NCBI GenBank assembly: GCA_000697055.1
Contig: JNDT01001961.1
Span: forward strand, 24,569 to 88,568
DNA length: 64,000 bases
Source: Saksenaea vasiformis B4078
Lineage: Eukaryota; Mucoromycota; Mucoromycetes; Mucorales; Saksenaeaceae
Reading direction: 5' to 3'
Below are positions 1 through 11,186 of this stretch, piece by piece. The position numbers and the translations under genes are program-made. The notes beneath the pieces are model-generated. The model made no database searches. It had not been told where the DNA came from and saw only the letters and a list, made by a program, of their open reading frames with translations. The stretch's first letter is position 1. Each line of letters opens with the position of its first letter.

Positions 1-865
1 TATTGGACAATTTTGGTGCGTGTGGCGTGGATTGAGATGTATGACGAGCTATGGAAACAAAATGAGACTTGAGTGACCCTCCCCTCCCCCCAATAGAACA
101 CAGCACGGCAACTTACATCCAGATTTGGCAGCAGTACTATGATGACCACTACTACTACTACTACTACTACGGCCTGCGTTCTTACCAAACAGAAGTTTCT
201 GTGTCAAAGGAATAACATTTGAAAAATCCTATTTGTATATTGTGTCAATCGTCAAGGTTATCCCTCTCTCGTGTCTTTTGTACCCTTGTGCCCCGCATGA
301 CGGATTCTTTTGTTTTGAGCACACGTTCTACCGCGAGTACACCCTTCACAAACGCAGCGTCATCGGCTTTTGAAGTCATTGTCTTGCCTTTCTTGTCTGC
401 AGGGACCGTATCTTTCTCGTCCTCATCCCGCGGTCGTTTTCCTGATCAAAAATGACGAGATCATCATCATTCCACATGGCTTGGTATGGTTGGGCATTGC
501 TTACCAGCTGCTTTGACATCGGCAATGTTGGGTAAAGAATCAATTTTTCCCGTCAAATAGTCCAAGATCTTTTTCTTATCGATGATCGAGACATGTTCAA
601 TATCCTGTGCGCGACATTCCTTAAAATAAGCACTGTTATCCAGATGGGCATTTTGAACAAGAAAGATCAATGTGTCCAAGGTATAAACATCTTCGCCCGT
701 TGCACCCTTTCGAAAAGCCGTAGGCGCCTGACGCGGAAAGATCTGCGAATCAAACGACACCTTGGTCGCTTGCGCAACACTATTGACAATCTCCTCATTA
801 CTGTTCGTCAGAATGACGGGCTTATTCGTCATTGTGAATTGCCGTAACAAACGTAATGCGTCCAT
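1..865 (-). CDS. CDC73: Paf1 complex subunit Cdc73/parafibromin, N-terminal part (runs off left edge)
   Basis: Nuclear Paf1-complex subunit that travels with RNA polymerase II in elongation and histone modification. The first exon starts at 865 (MDALRLLRQF) and carries the parafibromin N-terminal domain, including YTLDTLIFLVQNAHLD, the counterpart of the YTLDSILFLLNNVHLS stretch of animal parafibromin. A 63-nt intron (442-504) gives VKAAG-KRPRDEDEK; the next exon has the AVERVLKTKESVMRGT stretch that matches the ERVWRTRTTIL region of the family. A second intron is probably 199-283. A third, from about 50 to 117, leads into an exon reaching base 1. The C-terminal Ras-like Cdc73 domain must lie left of the window. 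The start is the first ATG after a stop-rich leader; an ORF extending further upstream to 1093 is 5' flank. The family call is firm; exon limits 2-4 are inferred by eye. Confidence 0.85.
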
Positions 866-1777
866 GGTTGACCAATGAAGGAGAAAAAGAAGAAAGATGG
901 GTTTCGTTGCACACTCCTGCGGGGAGAAGAGAGAGCTAAAACACACAGCGGCGTCGCAAAAATCGCAAAAAGCCAGCGTCATATAAAAGTCCGACATCGA
1001 TGTGTTGAGAGTAACGACGTACTGTACACGCGGCTCAGTGCTATGCTGCCCCAACGTACCCTTGCGTCCCACAGGACGGCCAGGTTCACGCAAGCTATGA
1101 TTCAGTGATACACAAAGCTACCATCATCTATTTATTTATTTATTTTTTTCAAGTACTAAACGAGATCGTGGGTAACAATAACCGAGTAATCCACCTTGTC
1201 TCACTTTAATGGAATCACCTAGGATACAAGGGGACAAGACCCAATTAGCAGTTCTCAATAGCTCACCATGGTAGATGACCCTTAGCTCTGGGATAACGTG
1301 CTGCCCATAACCCATCAATTTTTAGAGTCTGTGCGACTCTGGTTCTTGTTCAAATCGCAGTGGGAGCGTACACTCAGGACTTGTGTTTTCTGTTTTCTTT
1401 CGTGAAGCGTCTGTAAAAGTTTAGCAAATAAGGCTTCGCCTTAAGAATGAGATCATTGGCAACAAAGCACTAGAAAAACAGCAAGAACGCATGTTTTGGC
1501 AAATCTTATGGACCCCATTCTTCAAATCCGACAGGAGATAACACATTGATCTTGTAATGTTCTCTCGGAGCCATTTCCTAAGTCAATAGCACCTATAAAG
1601 GCTCTCTCTCTCTCTCTCACGTAGCCAAATGTTGAATCCATCGGATATACCCCCGCTAGCAATCAGACCAGCTGACAGGACAATTCTACACACAGCGATT
1701 GACTTGAATCAACTATTCACAATTTATAAAACAAAATATTAAAAGAAAAAAGAAAAAGAAAAAGAAAACAAACACAT
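866..1777. other. Intergenic region, CDC73 promoter and GCV1 downstream flank
   Basis: No gene supported. It holds the CDC73 upstream region, an AT-rich (TTTA)n patch near 1130-1145, a short CT repeat near 1600-1618 and an A-rich run near 1741-1770 just after the GCV1 stop. A GTTCAAATC T-loop-like string near 1350 has no tRNA cloverleaf around it. Confidence 0.6.
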
Positions 1778-3273
1778 CTATTTATGATATTTGGCCTCGA
1801 CAAATGGCATCTTTGTAACCACTGCATTTCGGGCCTTGTTTCTAACATTTACAGCCAGCTCGGTTCCTCTCTTGTGGAAGCCATTCTTGACATAGCCCAT
1901 CGCAATGTTCTTCTTGAGACAGGGAGAAGGACATCCCGAAGTTACTTTTCCAATCACTTCACCTTCCTTGTTCACAATGTCTGCACCTGCACGTGCAGGA
2001 GAACCTTCAACAATAAGACCGATACGACGACGCGTCACACCGTCCTTGATCTGTGACAAGATCTTATCTGCACCGAGGAAACCACCGGTAGCACGACGCG
2101 ATTTCGCTAAGAGAAGAGAAAAAAGAGACGTTGTTAGCAAAGACGATACGTAGATAGAAAGGGAGAGCCTTTGTTCTTCCGCCTTACCGATTGTCCAGGT
2201 CAGACCTGCTTCCACAGGTGTGGTTGTATCATCCAGATCGTTACCATAGAGACAGAGGCCGGCTTCCAGTCGCAGACTGTCACGGGCGCCCAAACCAGCC
2301 ATTTCCACATCGGGGTTGGCTAGCAACTTGGAAGTGATGTCGACAATCTCCGAGGTAGGAACAGAAAGCTAATCGTAACCGCCATCATCAGCTTCTTTCT
2401 CAAAGATGTCGTTTTCTATTCTTTTCTTTTACCTCAAAACCATCTTCTCCTGTGTAGCCGGAGCGAGCAATGTGACAAGAGACACCTGCAACTTCCATGA
2501 AGCGACCATGCATAAAGCCAAAATCATTCAAATCTTTTCCGACAAGCTCCTGCAGGGCAGCAGCCGCTTTGGGACCCTGGATAGCGATCAAGGAGTGATC
2601 ATCGATGATTTGCAGATCCACCTCGCCACCTTGGTTCTGGAACTGGGCCAAGTGTTTACGGATATGGGCAAGATCCTTATCAGCACAGGCCGCATTGGAA
2701 ACCACATACAGATGATCTTCTTGCTGCATCACAATGGTATCGTCAATAATACCACCCTGCTCGTTGGTAAAGACAGAGAGTGTGCCTTGACCGACCGGAA
2801 GAGCGTGCAGATCGGCCACCACCAATGTCTCAAAAAACTTTTGACGGTCCTTTCCCACCACCCTATAGAAAAAAAAAATAAAAATAAAAATAAGCATCGT
2901 CGGATCAAATATAAAACCTTTTCTCTCTCTCTCTCTCCCTTTACCTTGTCTGCAGCATGTGTGACACATCGAAAATAGATGCCTTTTCACGGGTATGGAG
3001 ATGAGAAGCCAACATACCCATATTGGCATATTGGACAGGCATAGCATAACCAGCAAATGGAACCATCTTGCCGCCTTGCTGAACATGGAAATCATAGAGT
3101 GCCGTCTTTTTCAACGTCTATAAGACAATAGTCAATTTTACTCCGCACGGATTCTCATTTTTCTCTCTTACTTCCTCGGAAGTAGCAGCAGCATAGAAGC
3201 GTTTTGTGCACGAACGCGTGACCAAAGAACCCAACTTGAGGGATGAACGCACGGGCTTCATGGCAGACATCAT
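1778..3273 (-). CDS. GCV1: Aminomethyltransferase, mitochondrial glycine cleavage T protein
   Basis: T protein of the mitochondrial glycine cleavage system: it takes the aminomethyl group from lipoyl-H protein and transfers the methylene to tetrahydrofolate, releasing ammonia. Five exons join into one GcvT protein of about 400 residues. The start at 3273 gives [16 protein letters not shown] followed by a basic, Ser-rich presequence ending near [10 protein letters not shown], typical of matrix import. The mature part begins [20 protein letters not shown], then [17 protein letters not shown], the central [15 protein letters not shown] and [11 protein letters not shown] motifs, [18 protein letters not shown], and the C-terminal [20 protein letters not shown] barrel. 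Introns lie near 2107-2188, 2369-2432, 2863-2944 and 3119-3172; several carry CT or T runs. Length and motif order are normal for the family, with nothing missing. Confidence 0.93.
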
Positions 3274-3516
3274 GACAATGGAGAAGATGAAAAACAAAAA
3301 AAGAGAAAAAGGAATAGATAGAGAGAGAGAGAAGAGAGAGAGAGAGAGGGTAAGTTTGTATCTTTTGTTTCGTCTTTTTATTTTATTATTATTATTTTTT
3401 TTGTGGGCAACAAGAAGAACTTTTGCTATAGGTTCTTTGATTTTGACTCGGTGGAAGAAAGAAAGAGAGAGATGGGTTGGGGAAGGGTCAGATTACCAAA
3501 AGAGGCTTGCTTTGTT

Positions 3517-5825
3517 CTAATTTCCTCCCATCATTCGCTTCAATTCTGCCAATCGTTGTCGTAGACTCTCACGATCATTTTCACTTTCTGCATACTTGAC
3601 TTTCATATCAATCAGCATGTTTTCCATGTACGCCAGTTGATCTTCTAAAGCCGAGTTACGCTGGACCAACGCGGCGTTTTTTGTACATAAGATCTCCATC
3701 TCTTCTCTCACACGTGATTCGACCTCCGTTGGTAAAGTTTCAAGTGCTTTTTTCAAGTCATGGGCTTGTTGTCGTAGCGCATCGTTTTCATCGTTGATCC
3801 GTGCGATCTCCAGTTTACTTTCAATCAATTGACCCGCGACCAGCGCGTTCTCTTTGCCTTGGTCTTTTGTTGTCGTCTCCAACTGCCGGATCGTCTCGGA
3901 AAGCGCCTTGTTCTGTCTCCGCAACGCCTCCACAATCTCCGTCTCGGTGTTGGCCTTGGCCATCTCTACCTGATACTCCTTGGCCAACTTATTCAACCGT
4001 TTGGGCGAAACATTGATTTTGTATGCATCGCGGATCAATAAACTGGTGTCAGCCTTGGAGATATGTTAAAAAGAAGTTATATTCACTCTCTTTCTCTCTT
4101 TTTTCCCTGCTTTACCTCGTCTATTGTCAAGAGTTCATTTTTGAGATAATGCAGAAGCATATCGAAATCAAGACTGAGAATGGTGGATTGATGTTTCTCC
4201 ATCAGTGCCAGAGCAATGCGATGAAGAATATCAATACTATCGGCAAAGATAACATCATAGATCCGAAAGACAATATCCAAAGGCAGTTTGTAGGCAAAAA
4301 TCGTAAGGAACCATTGGGACGCATACATATTGGATCGGATGCCTTGGGATTCAAAATGACGCGCAATATGAGGAAGGTGGTCGCGAAGTAAACCGTCAAA
4401 CTGATAAAGACGTTGGTGTAACAAATCCATATTTGGCATAAAGTGACCACGTAGGTTGTACCGTCGCATCAGTTGAACAAGAACACAAAACGCCTCTTCC
4501 TCAGGCATCTAAAAAAAAAAAAAAGAAACCTTAATCAATGACCTCCTCCTCCTCCTCCTCCTCCTCCTCCTCGTTTTCTCCTAAAGAAGGCGTTTTTTGC
4601 TTACATTCATCAACAAAGGACCCGCAATATACGCAATGCCCTGGCAATAACCCACGTCCGAATCATAGAGCGAATAGGCCTTCACCACGTTAAACAGCGC
4701 CTCCTGACCGTCCTTGCTCTGGAAATAGTCATGGTAGGGAAACGTCCTCTCCAGATCCCGTGTAATTGCCTTTTCATAGACAGATTCTTGTTTCAGCAAC
4801 TGCATGTACTGATTCTCCAATTTATTATCCTTGGACTTGGCAAATAATTGCCAGATCATGCCTCGTAATGAAGGTGGTACACCACGCTGCACATGGACAG
4901 ACAAAACTTTGGGCTCGGATTTGGCAACGCTGTCAAAATCTGAGATCACCTTGGACCAAAACTCTAATACGACAAAAACCCATTTTTAGAAAAAGAAGAA
5001 AAAAAAACAGAGAAGCCCTATTTTCTTTCTTAAGTTACCCCAGTCAATGTCTTCGTCCATGGAGGAGGAGGTGGTGGTGGAGGAGGAGGAGGAGGCGCTT
5101 GGTCGTTCTTCGTGTTCCTGTTCTTCGGATGCGAGTGGTGGTGGTGTTGAAGAAGAAGGTGGTGATGAGGTTGAGCATGACTGCTGGCCTCGTTCACCAT
5201 CGGGTGCGGCTAATCGTTCGAGTAGTAAATCGTAGTTGGATGCACTTGACAGAAACGAGTTGATCGACACCATGGTGGATCGATAACTTTTACGTGGTAA
5301 CGATTCATTATCTGAATCGAAATCATTATTATCCTCCTCGTCCTCCTCTTCTTCTTCTTCCATCATCATCTCTTGCTGTAACCCATGAATTTGTCCACGA
5401 ATATCGGCTGTACCTGACCGTGGTGATGCGGCAGCAGCGGTACCAGTAGCTGCATCTTCCCCTAGGTCGTCGTTTGTTGCCGACTCTATCAACTCCTTCA
5501 TCCCCTTCTTTTCTCCTTGTCCACGGTCGTCATCATCATCATTGTTGTTGTTGTTATTGTTTTTAGGATGGTCTACCGGTTTTGAGTACTGTGTTACTGT
5601 AAGCCCTCGACGTCGAGTACCGGCGCGTGGTGGTCGTTTCTCTTCCTCCGTACTACCTATTGTATCCACAGAGGCAAAGGAGTGTTGATCTGATAAATCT
5701 GCACTAGAGGTTGAACTTTGTGAAAGAGTGCCTTGATGAGGTGACAAAGCAAAAGGCGAGCCGTTGACGTCCAGCGTCTTGATTTGAGATTCCTGTTTGT
5801 ATGGCATATGAATCTCCATGAGCAT
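3517..5825 (-). CDS. TBC-domain Rab GTPase-activating protein (EVI5/Gyp5-like)
   Basis: Predicted Rab GAP that speeds GTP hydrolysis on a Rab in vesicle traffic. Four exons give roughly 690 residues. The N-terminal ~260 residues are low-complexity, rich in Ser, Glu, Asp, Asn and Arg, and likely disordered. The TBC domain follows (RGVPPSLRGMIWQLF). It has the arginine finger motif ITRDLERTFP and the glutamine finger DVGYCQGIAY, so catalysis should be intact. It runs on through MYASQWFLTIFAYKLPLD and ALALMEKHQSTIL. The C-terminal ~170 residues are a long coiled coil ending LAELKRMMGGN, as in EVI5 and Gyp5. Introns lie near 4057-4115, 4509-4605 and 4966-5042. The start at 5825 is the first ATG (MLMEIHMPYKQ). 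The domain order favours Gyp5/EVI5 over other TBC families; the target Rab cannot be told from sequence. Confidence 0.88.
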
Positions 5826-6175
5826 TTAGGTTTAGAAAAAGAAAAAAAAGAGACACAAATTGACAAGGAAGAACAAGCAAGAAAAAGAAAAAGGGAAAAA
5901 GAAAAAAAAAGGAACGTTTTATAAAAGAGTTATGGGTTAAGGGAATCTAGTCACAACGTCGTTGAAAGGAGCTAAACACGAGAAAGGAACAAGACAGGGT
6001 GTGTATATGTGTGTATGTATGTATGTATGTATGACCCACTGCTATAGTGGCAATCAAAAGGCCTGTTTTAGGCAACCTGTAACTTGGCCAAAAAGAAAAA
6101 AAAACCTCGATCCAGGGGGTTTTTGTGATTTTATTTTATATATGGTTAAAAATAAATGCATCTTCTTTTTTTTTC

Positions 6176-6935
6176 CTAAACCGCAGGAGGTGCGTCTATT
6201 TCGGTTGTACCAAGATGTGTCATGGAGTTGTGGAATTCAATGATCGGTGGGTCAGGTGGGTGCATACGGATGCGCGTTACGGCTGTATTGCCGCAGCGGT
6301 TTGAATGGAGCGATCCATCACCCGCCACACGGTACCCTAATTTTGTCCAGCCTAATGCAAGGACGAAGAGAGGGCCACCATGCGTGACGATCAGGATATG
6401 CGCATAGTTGACCTCTAATGCCTCGGCAACAATTTCCTGGTAAGCTTGTTGGATCCTGGCTCCAAACACCGGTTCTGTTTCACCACCATGCCGTTCAACA
6501 AGCTCATCCACGGTGATCTGCAGACCGGCACTTTCGGGAACAAGATGCTTGATCGGTTTGCCTGCAAGCGTTCCAAAATCCCGTTCGCGGAGATCGACAC
6601 GGTATTCAATCGGGGTATCCGGATGATAGGCAGCGATTGGTTCCGTTGTCTAGGGTAGGGTTGGGTTGTATAAGAGTGACCGGATAACAGGTCTTTCATC
6701 GCTAACCTGTTTGCAACGTTGCAAGTCGCTACAATATATCTTGTCGAATGACTCGGATCGCAATCGTTCAGCAACACATGTGGCCTGATGCCGTCCCTGA
6801 TCCGTAAGCACGGTGTCTTTTCGAATAGCATGAGTTGCAGCATCAAACTTAGGATGCCAACTCACCCATCTGACCTTGCAACCATTTCTGGTTGTTGGCA
6901 ATGGTATTGCCATGTCTCAACAATGTAATCAGCAT
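6176..6935 (-). CDS. Histidine phosphatase superfamily (phosphoglycerate mutase-like) protein
   Basis: Small branch-1 histidine phosphatase of about 216 residues; the substrate is unknown (TIGAR/fructose-2,6-bisphosphatase-like or cobC-like are possible). Exon 1 starts at 6935, MLITLLRHGNTIANNQ, giving the catalytic RHG motif at residues 7-9. A 50-nt intron (about 6814-6863) joins GQM to DTVLTDQGRHQA, and a second (6651 to about 6707) joins DLQRCKQ to TTEPIAAYHP. Other family motifs are IYCSDLQRCKQ, ERDFGTLAG, the acid/base Glu in RERDFG, and the second histidine in LIVTHGGPLFVLALG. The C terminus GTTEIDAPPAV is short. All catalytic residues expected for the fold are visible, so the enzyme should be active. 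No signal peptide is seen. Confidence 0.85.
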
Positions 6936-7829
6936 TCAGGAAAGAAAAAAGCACAGCAAAACCCCCCAAAAAAAAAAGATGGGCGATACACAAAAACGAA
7001 TCTGTCATTGGATCGTACTTTTTGTATCCAAGGTGACACATATCTTTCTTTCTTTTTTCATTCCCTTTTTTGCAATGAGAGAGAGAGAATCAGATTCTTT
7101 CATCCACACCCTTGAAGTAACAAGGTGGGTGGCCGGGTGCGTTACGTCATATCTCCATCCAAATGGACGAAGGTTGCTCGTAATAAACCGAAAAAGATCA
7201 TCATATTTTCCAAAAACTTGGAAGGATCGGGGTTTCATCAATCACTGGCGACGCCCTTCTAAAGCACCCGACACCCGTGTCGCAGTTGTGGTCCTCACTT
7301 TCCTTTTTTTTTTTTCCCATCACCATGTCAACATCCTCCATCAAAACAGGGAAAAGTGAGCCTGTCAGGTCGCTATGCGGTTCCTTCTTTTTTTTTTTTT
7401 CCTTCCGTGATGCAAGCTGCACATAGTGAAATGCACCGGCTGGGCGCGCAAGTTAAGGAGGTGAAGAAGAAAACGTGGTTCAAGGAGCCACGGCATGGGT
7501 GTCAATGAGTTATTTTGAAAGTTACCATGGATCAAAATGCTCCTTCTCAACCTGTCTCTTCGGGTATTCACATGGACTTGACCATTTAGAGTAATGCCGG
7601 TCAGAAAAAAAAAACGACGGGGGTTTGGTAGCCGGGACTTGACATTTTAACGAAAATTTGCGTGTAGTGGGGCCCTTTTTAATGGGAAGAAAGAGACTAG
7701 CATCCATTGATGCCTATTGTCCATTTAGAATGGCCAACGTTCGTTCAGAAAGTTTGTTGGGTATGCACCACAGTTTGGTCATGTAATTGAAGGCCCGCTC
7801 GTTCCTTGCTTTCCTTTTTCTCGTTTTCC
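6936..7829. other. Intergenic region between divergent promoters
   Basis: No gene supported. This is the shared upstream region of the minus-strand histidine phosphatase and the plus-strand TVP38-like gene. Several poly-T or poly-A runs are present (near 6968-6980, 7307-7318, 7387-7401, 7604-7613). The open frames here are short, unrelated to known families and dominated by homopolymers. Confidence 0.55.
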
Positions 7830-8821
7830 ATGAAGTTGCGAACACGCATCGTTACGGGATCAGCATTGATTGGGTTGGCCGGTCTTGCCGGCTGCTTCTA
7901 CCTGTACCGTGAACGACTCTTAGAAGGTGCGGGCTTTAGGAGCCCAAGAAAAAAAAAGAAAGGAATAGTTTTGATTCATACGATAGAGCTTTCACTTACC
8001 CAGTCATTCAACACACTGCCATTCGTATGCGAACCACACCTTACAGTTCCGTTGTGCTTATTGGTCTTCTTATTCTTACGTCGACACCGCCTGTACTTGG
8101 TTTTACGTTTGTGGTGACATTGAGCGGTTTTATCTATGGATTCCCTGGAGGCGTTCCTACCGCAATCATTGGTAAAGCCACACACCCACGCGGCAACCTC
8201 CCCGCCCTTTTTTCTCACACGGATTGCGTTTGTTTCTAGGTGCGGTGATTGGTGCATTTGTTTGTTTCGGGTAAAGAACATTCCTCCTCCTCTCTATCTT
8301 TCTTTCTGGTTGTACCAGATACTGATATAACCAAAAAGGCTTGTCCGCTGGTACAATTTTGCCCGTTTTATTCAATTGTCAGGTGCCAAACAACAAAAAT
8401 ACCATGCCATCCAAGCCGCGATTGAACAAGGTGGTCTCGGGGTAAAGTGTAACTTTTCTTATGTAAAAAAGCTTGGCTAACGAGGTAAAAAAAAAAAAAA
8501 AAAAAGATGATGTTTTTGATTCGACTCTGTCCTCTTCCTTGGCAATTCACCAACATGTTGCTTGCTCTATTACCCTCGATTCATTTCCAGAAGTTTATGA
8601 TGGTGACCGTACTGACATCCTTCAAATTGGCGCTTGAAGTGTGGGTTGGGTCCCAGTTGGCGGATTTGTCCAATCCTGATCTTCCTGCTTCGACCCATCG
8701 CTTGACGATGTTGACGATGGGTGGTGGGATGGTTCTGCTGCTGGCAGTGGCGGTTTGGCTCTACCGATTAACGATGGCCAAAGTGGCTATGATGACAAAG
8801 ACAATGGAACAGGTTGTTTGA
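7830..8821 (+). CDS. TVP38/TMEM64 (VTT-domain) membrane protein
   Basis: Polytopic membrane protein of the VTT/SNARE-associated Golgi family (TVP38/TMEM64, distant kin of DedA and the lipid scramblases VMP1/TMEM41B). The start at 7830 gives MKLRTRIVTGSALIGLAGLA, a first membrane span. Introns are near 7928-8001, 8172-8239, 8272-8330 and 8437-8505. After the first junction the protein reads LLEVIQHTAIRMR, then hydrophobic SVVLIGLLILTSTPPVLGFT, the VTT core FIYGFPGGVPTAIIGAVIGA, and FLIRLCPLPWQFTNMLLALL, where the conserved R-x-x-P-x-P-x-x-x-x-N pattern of the family is clear. A last span is MVLLLAVAVWLYRLTM. About 240 residues. Golgi or ER residence is inferred from the family. Confidence 0.87.
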
Positions 8822-8880
8822 AAATTCACGCGGCTGGCCGTGGATTTATTTATTTTTTTCTATTATTATTATTATGATCA

Positions 8881-9330
8881 TTATAGAGAAGGTAATACGA
8901 TATCAGGAAACGTTTGGCCGCACTTTTTGCAGACACACTGTTTCGGAATAAATATATATATATTGTTGACATTCTTCTTCTTCTTCTTCTTCTATTCTTT
9001 GCTTACCTTGCGTTTTCCTCGGTATCCGCATAAATAAGGAAGAATCAGTATGGCAACGCATAAAGTTGTTTTTGTGTAATGCATTCTTAAATCATGTGTC
9101 TGTCCATCAGTACAAGGTGGTAAAGATTGCTCGATTTGGTGTCGTTGTGCAATCATTGGGTCCATTACAGGTTGGCCGTACATATCATAGCCTTGAATAC
9201 CACGTTGACATTCTGGCGTGCCACCTACAACACCAGGATACTCAGAAGAAGAAGGAGGAGGCGCTGTGGATTGATTTAATGAATAACTATAATGTGGAGG
9301 AGGAGGTTGTTCTGTTGCTTTTTCTGACAT
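8881..9330 (-). CDS. Small proline-rich BRI3-like membrane protein
   Basis: Two exons encode about 126 residues. The start at 9330 gives MSEKATEQPPPPHYSYSLNQ, a Pro/Ser/Tyr-rich cytosolic-type N terminus with PPxY-like stretches. A Cys (SLPPCTDGQTH) is followed by one hydrophobic segment, TTLCVAILILPYLCGY, then the basic GKRK. A 71-nt intron (8938 to about 9008) ends in CCGAAACAG and joins GKRK to CVCKKCGQTFPDIVLPSL. The intron is in phase 0. Without it the reading frame stops shortly after the membrane segment. The layout of a Pro-rich tail, Cys, one span rich in F/L/P and a final CxxC pair resembles BRI3 (brain protein I3). Identity is weak, so the family call is tentative. Confidence 0.55.
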
Positions 9331-9429
9331 GGTGCAGGAAAGGAAAGGAAAAGGAAAAAAAAAAAGAATGAAATGAAATGAAATTTATGCATCTTTATTT
9401 GAAAAAAAAAATGGCGTCAGCATGATTTA

Positions 9430-10910
9430 TCATTTTTTGCCTTCGTCTGTTCTTTCGGCTGCTTTTCTTGCTTCGTCTTGCCAGTCTGTTGTGAGGACGA
9501 CACAGACGGTGGCTGCACTTACAGTTAGCATGGATCCCATCAGACCCACCCAGATGCCTTCCAGACCCCAGCCGCGCTGGAAGCATAGCCAGAAACCAAT
9601 GGGTAGGGCTGAAAGATAATAGGCGCCCAAATTAAACCAGGCTCCGACATGTTGTCTTCCCTGACCATTCAGGACGCCGTCCGCCACACCCGCAACATTA
9701 TCAGCTACGACAAATAAAGCAACAAGGGGCAGAATCTGTGCAACGGTAGAGGCTACTTCTGCATCGCTTGTGAATAGATACGCCCATTCATTACGCCAGA
9801 AATAAAGCATGTTGCTGTTAAACAGAGCGACCGCAACGGCCACCGTCAGTGCTGCACGTGCTGCTACCTGGGCTTGTTGTGGTTTCTGTGCGCCAAGCAG
9901 ATTCCCCACTCTGTTTGCGGAGGCAATACCTAGACCAAAGGCGCCGGTATAGAGGGCTGTGATGGAAGTCAGGACGATGCTTTGGGCCCCTAAGCGTGTG
10001 GTATCGATCCAACTTGCGCCGAGGGCGATAATTTCATAGGCAACGGTTTCGGTGCAGATAAGAAGGACGCCAGGAATGGCGAGCTTGATCATTGGTTGCC
10101 AATGACAAAAGATCTCAGCTGACGAGGGGCGTCTCCAGGCTTGATAGCCGTCCACATAGATGATGTAAAGCGCTGTCAAGGCAACAATGAGCCAGTAAGT
10201 AAGGCCGGTTGCGATAGGAGCACCAATGAAACCAAGGGGTGTTTTCCAAACAAGTAGCCAGCTGAGTAAGACATTGATAGGCGCACCGAGCAGTAGAACG
10301 TAGGTGGGAGCACTGAACAGCCCTTGGGCTTGCAGCATTTTCTTCAAGGCTTCAAAGGCAGCAAATGCTGGAGCACTTGGAATCATCCAACGGACAAAAG
10401 TGCCGGCCAGGTCAGCCACATCGGGATCTTGTCGTAATAACAAAAAAATGGGCGTGGCATACCACCACATCAATGCAATAGGGATATACAGGAGACACAG
10501 AAATGCGAGACAACGTTGAACATGCAGACCAACGATGGTTTTGTCATCCGCACCTGTAAAGGATTGGGAACACAGGGTATCAAGTGATAAGGTGGCACCC
10601 ATGGCCACAGAGAGACCGGTCACCGTAACAAACATACTTCCGAGGGAAGCCGATGCCAATTGAACCGCACCCTACAAAAGGGAAAAAAAAATGAACAAAA
10701 GGAAACTACACAGTGGAACCGGGGCGGAGTTACCAAATGACCAGCGCTAATAACGCTGACACTTTGCAAACTATTCTGCAAAAGATAACTCAAGATCAAA
10801 GGCATTGCATTTTTCAATAACCATTTGAATTCTTGCGTGTAACCCTTAGAAGAAGAGGCGGAGGAGGAAGAGGAAGATTTATGTTTTGGTAATAGAGGAA
10901 GTGATTCCAT
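9430..10910 (-). CDS. MATE-family multidrug/metabolite efflux transporter
   Basis: Twelve-span antiporter of the MATE family, expected to export organic cations or metabolites in exchange for protons at the plasma or vacuolar membrane. Exon 1 (start 10910, MESLPLLPKHKSSSSSSA) has a Ser-rich tail, then FKWLLKNAMPLILSYLLQNS, the first span. A ~59-nt intron (about 10674-10732) joins SVISAGHL to GAVQLASASLGSMF. The rest is one exon with GLSVAMGATLSLDTLCSQSF, which contains the family's ALDTLCSQAFGA-type motif, and FGLGIASANRVGNLLGAQ, the matching motif of the second half. It ends in a charged tail (TDWQDEARKAAERTDEGKK). About 474 residues, normal for eukaryotic MATE proteins. The substrate cannot be predicted. 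Confidence 0.93.
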
Positions 10911-11186
10911 AATGATGATTGTTAGTGTGGTTGTTGTTGATGTTGTTTATATCGATCGATTAGCCAATAAATGATGCAAAGGTTGGGCAAAAATCATAAG
11001 TTTGTTCATCAAATTGGGAGCCACAAACGGTAATTATGAATTACAGAATAAGAGAACAAAAGGAGGGACAAAAGGAGAAAGAAAACAGAAAGTCCTCTGG
11101 TTTTTTGTGTCTTTTTTTTTAAAGCGGAGTAATAGGCGAAAAAGGAAAGCACCTTCTTTTTCATACTGTTTTTCTTTTCTTTTATT

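Noticed and set aside
1136..1318. Sixty-codon minus-strand frame between CDC73 and GCV1
   Set aside because: No similarity, no splice context and no start context; consistent with chance.
4986..5263. Plus-strand frames opposite the N-terminal part of the TBC GAP gene
   Set aside because: They mirror the low-complexity Glu/Ser codons of the real gene; the minus-strand frame joins in phase to the TBC domain.
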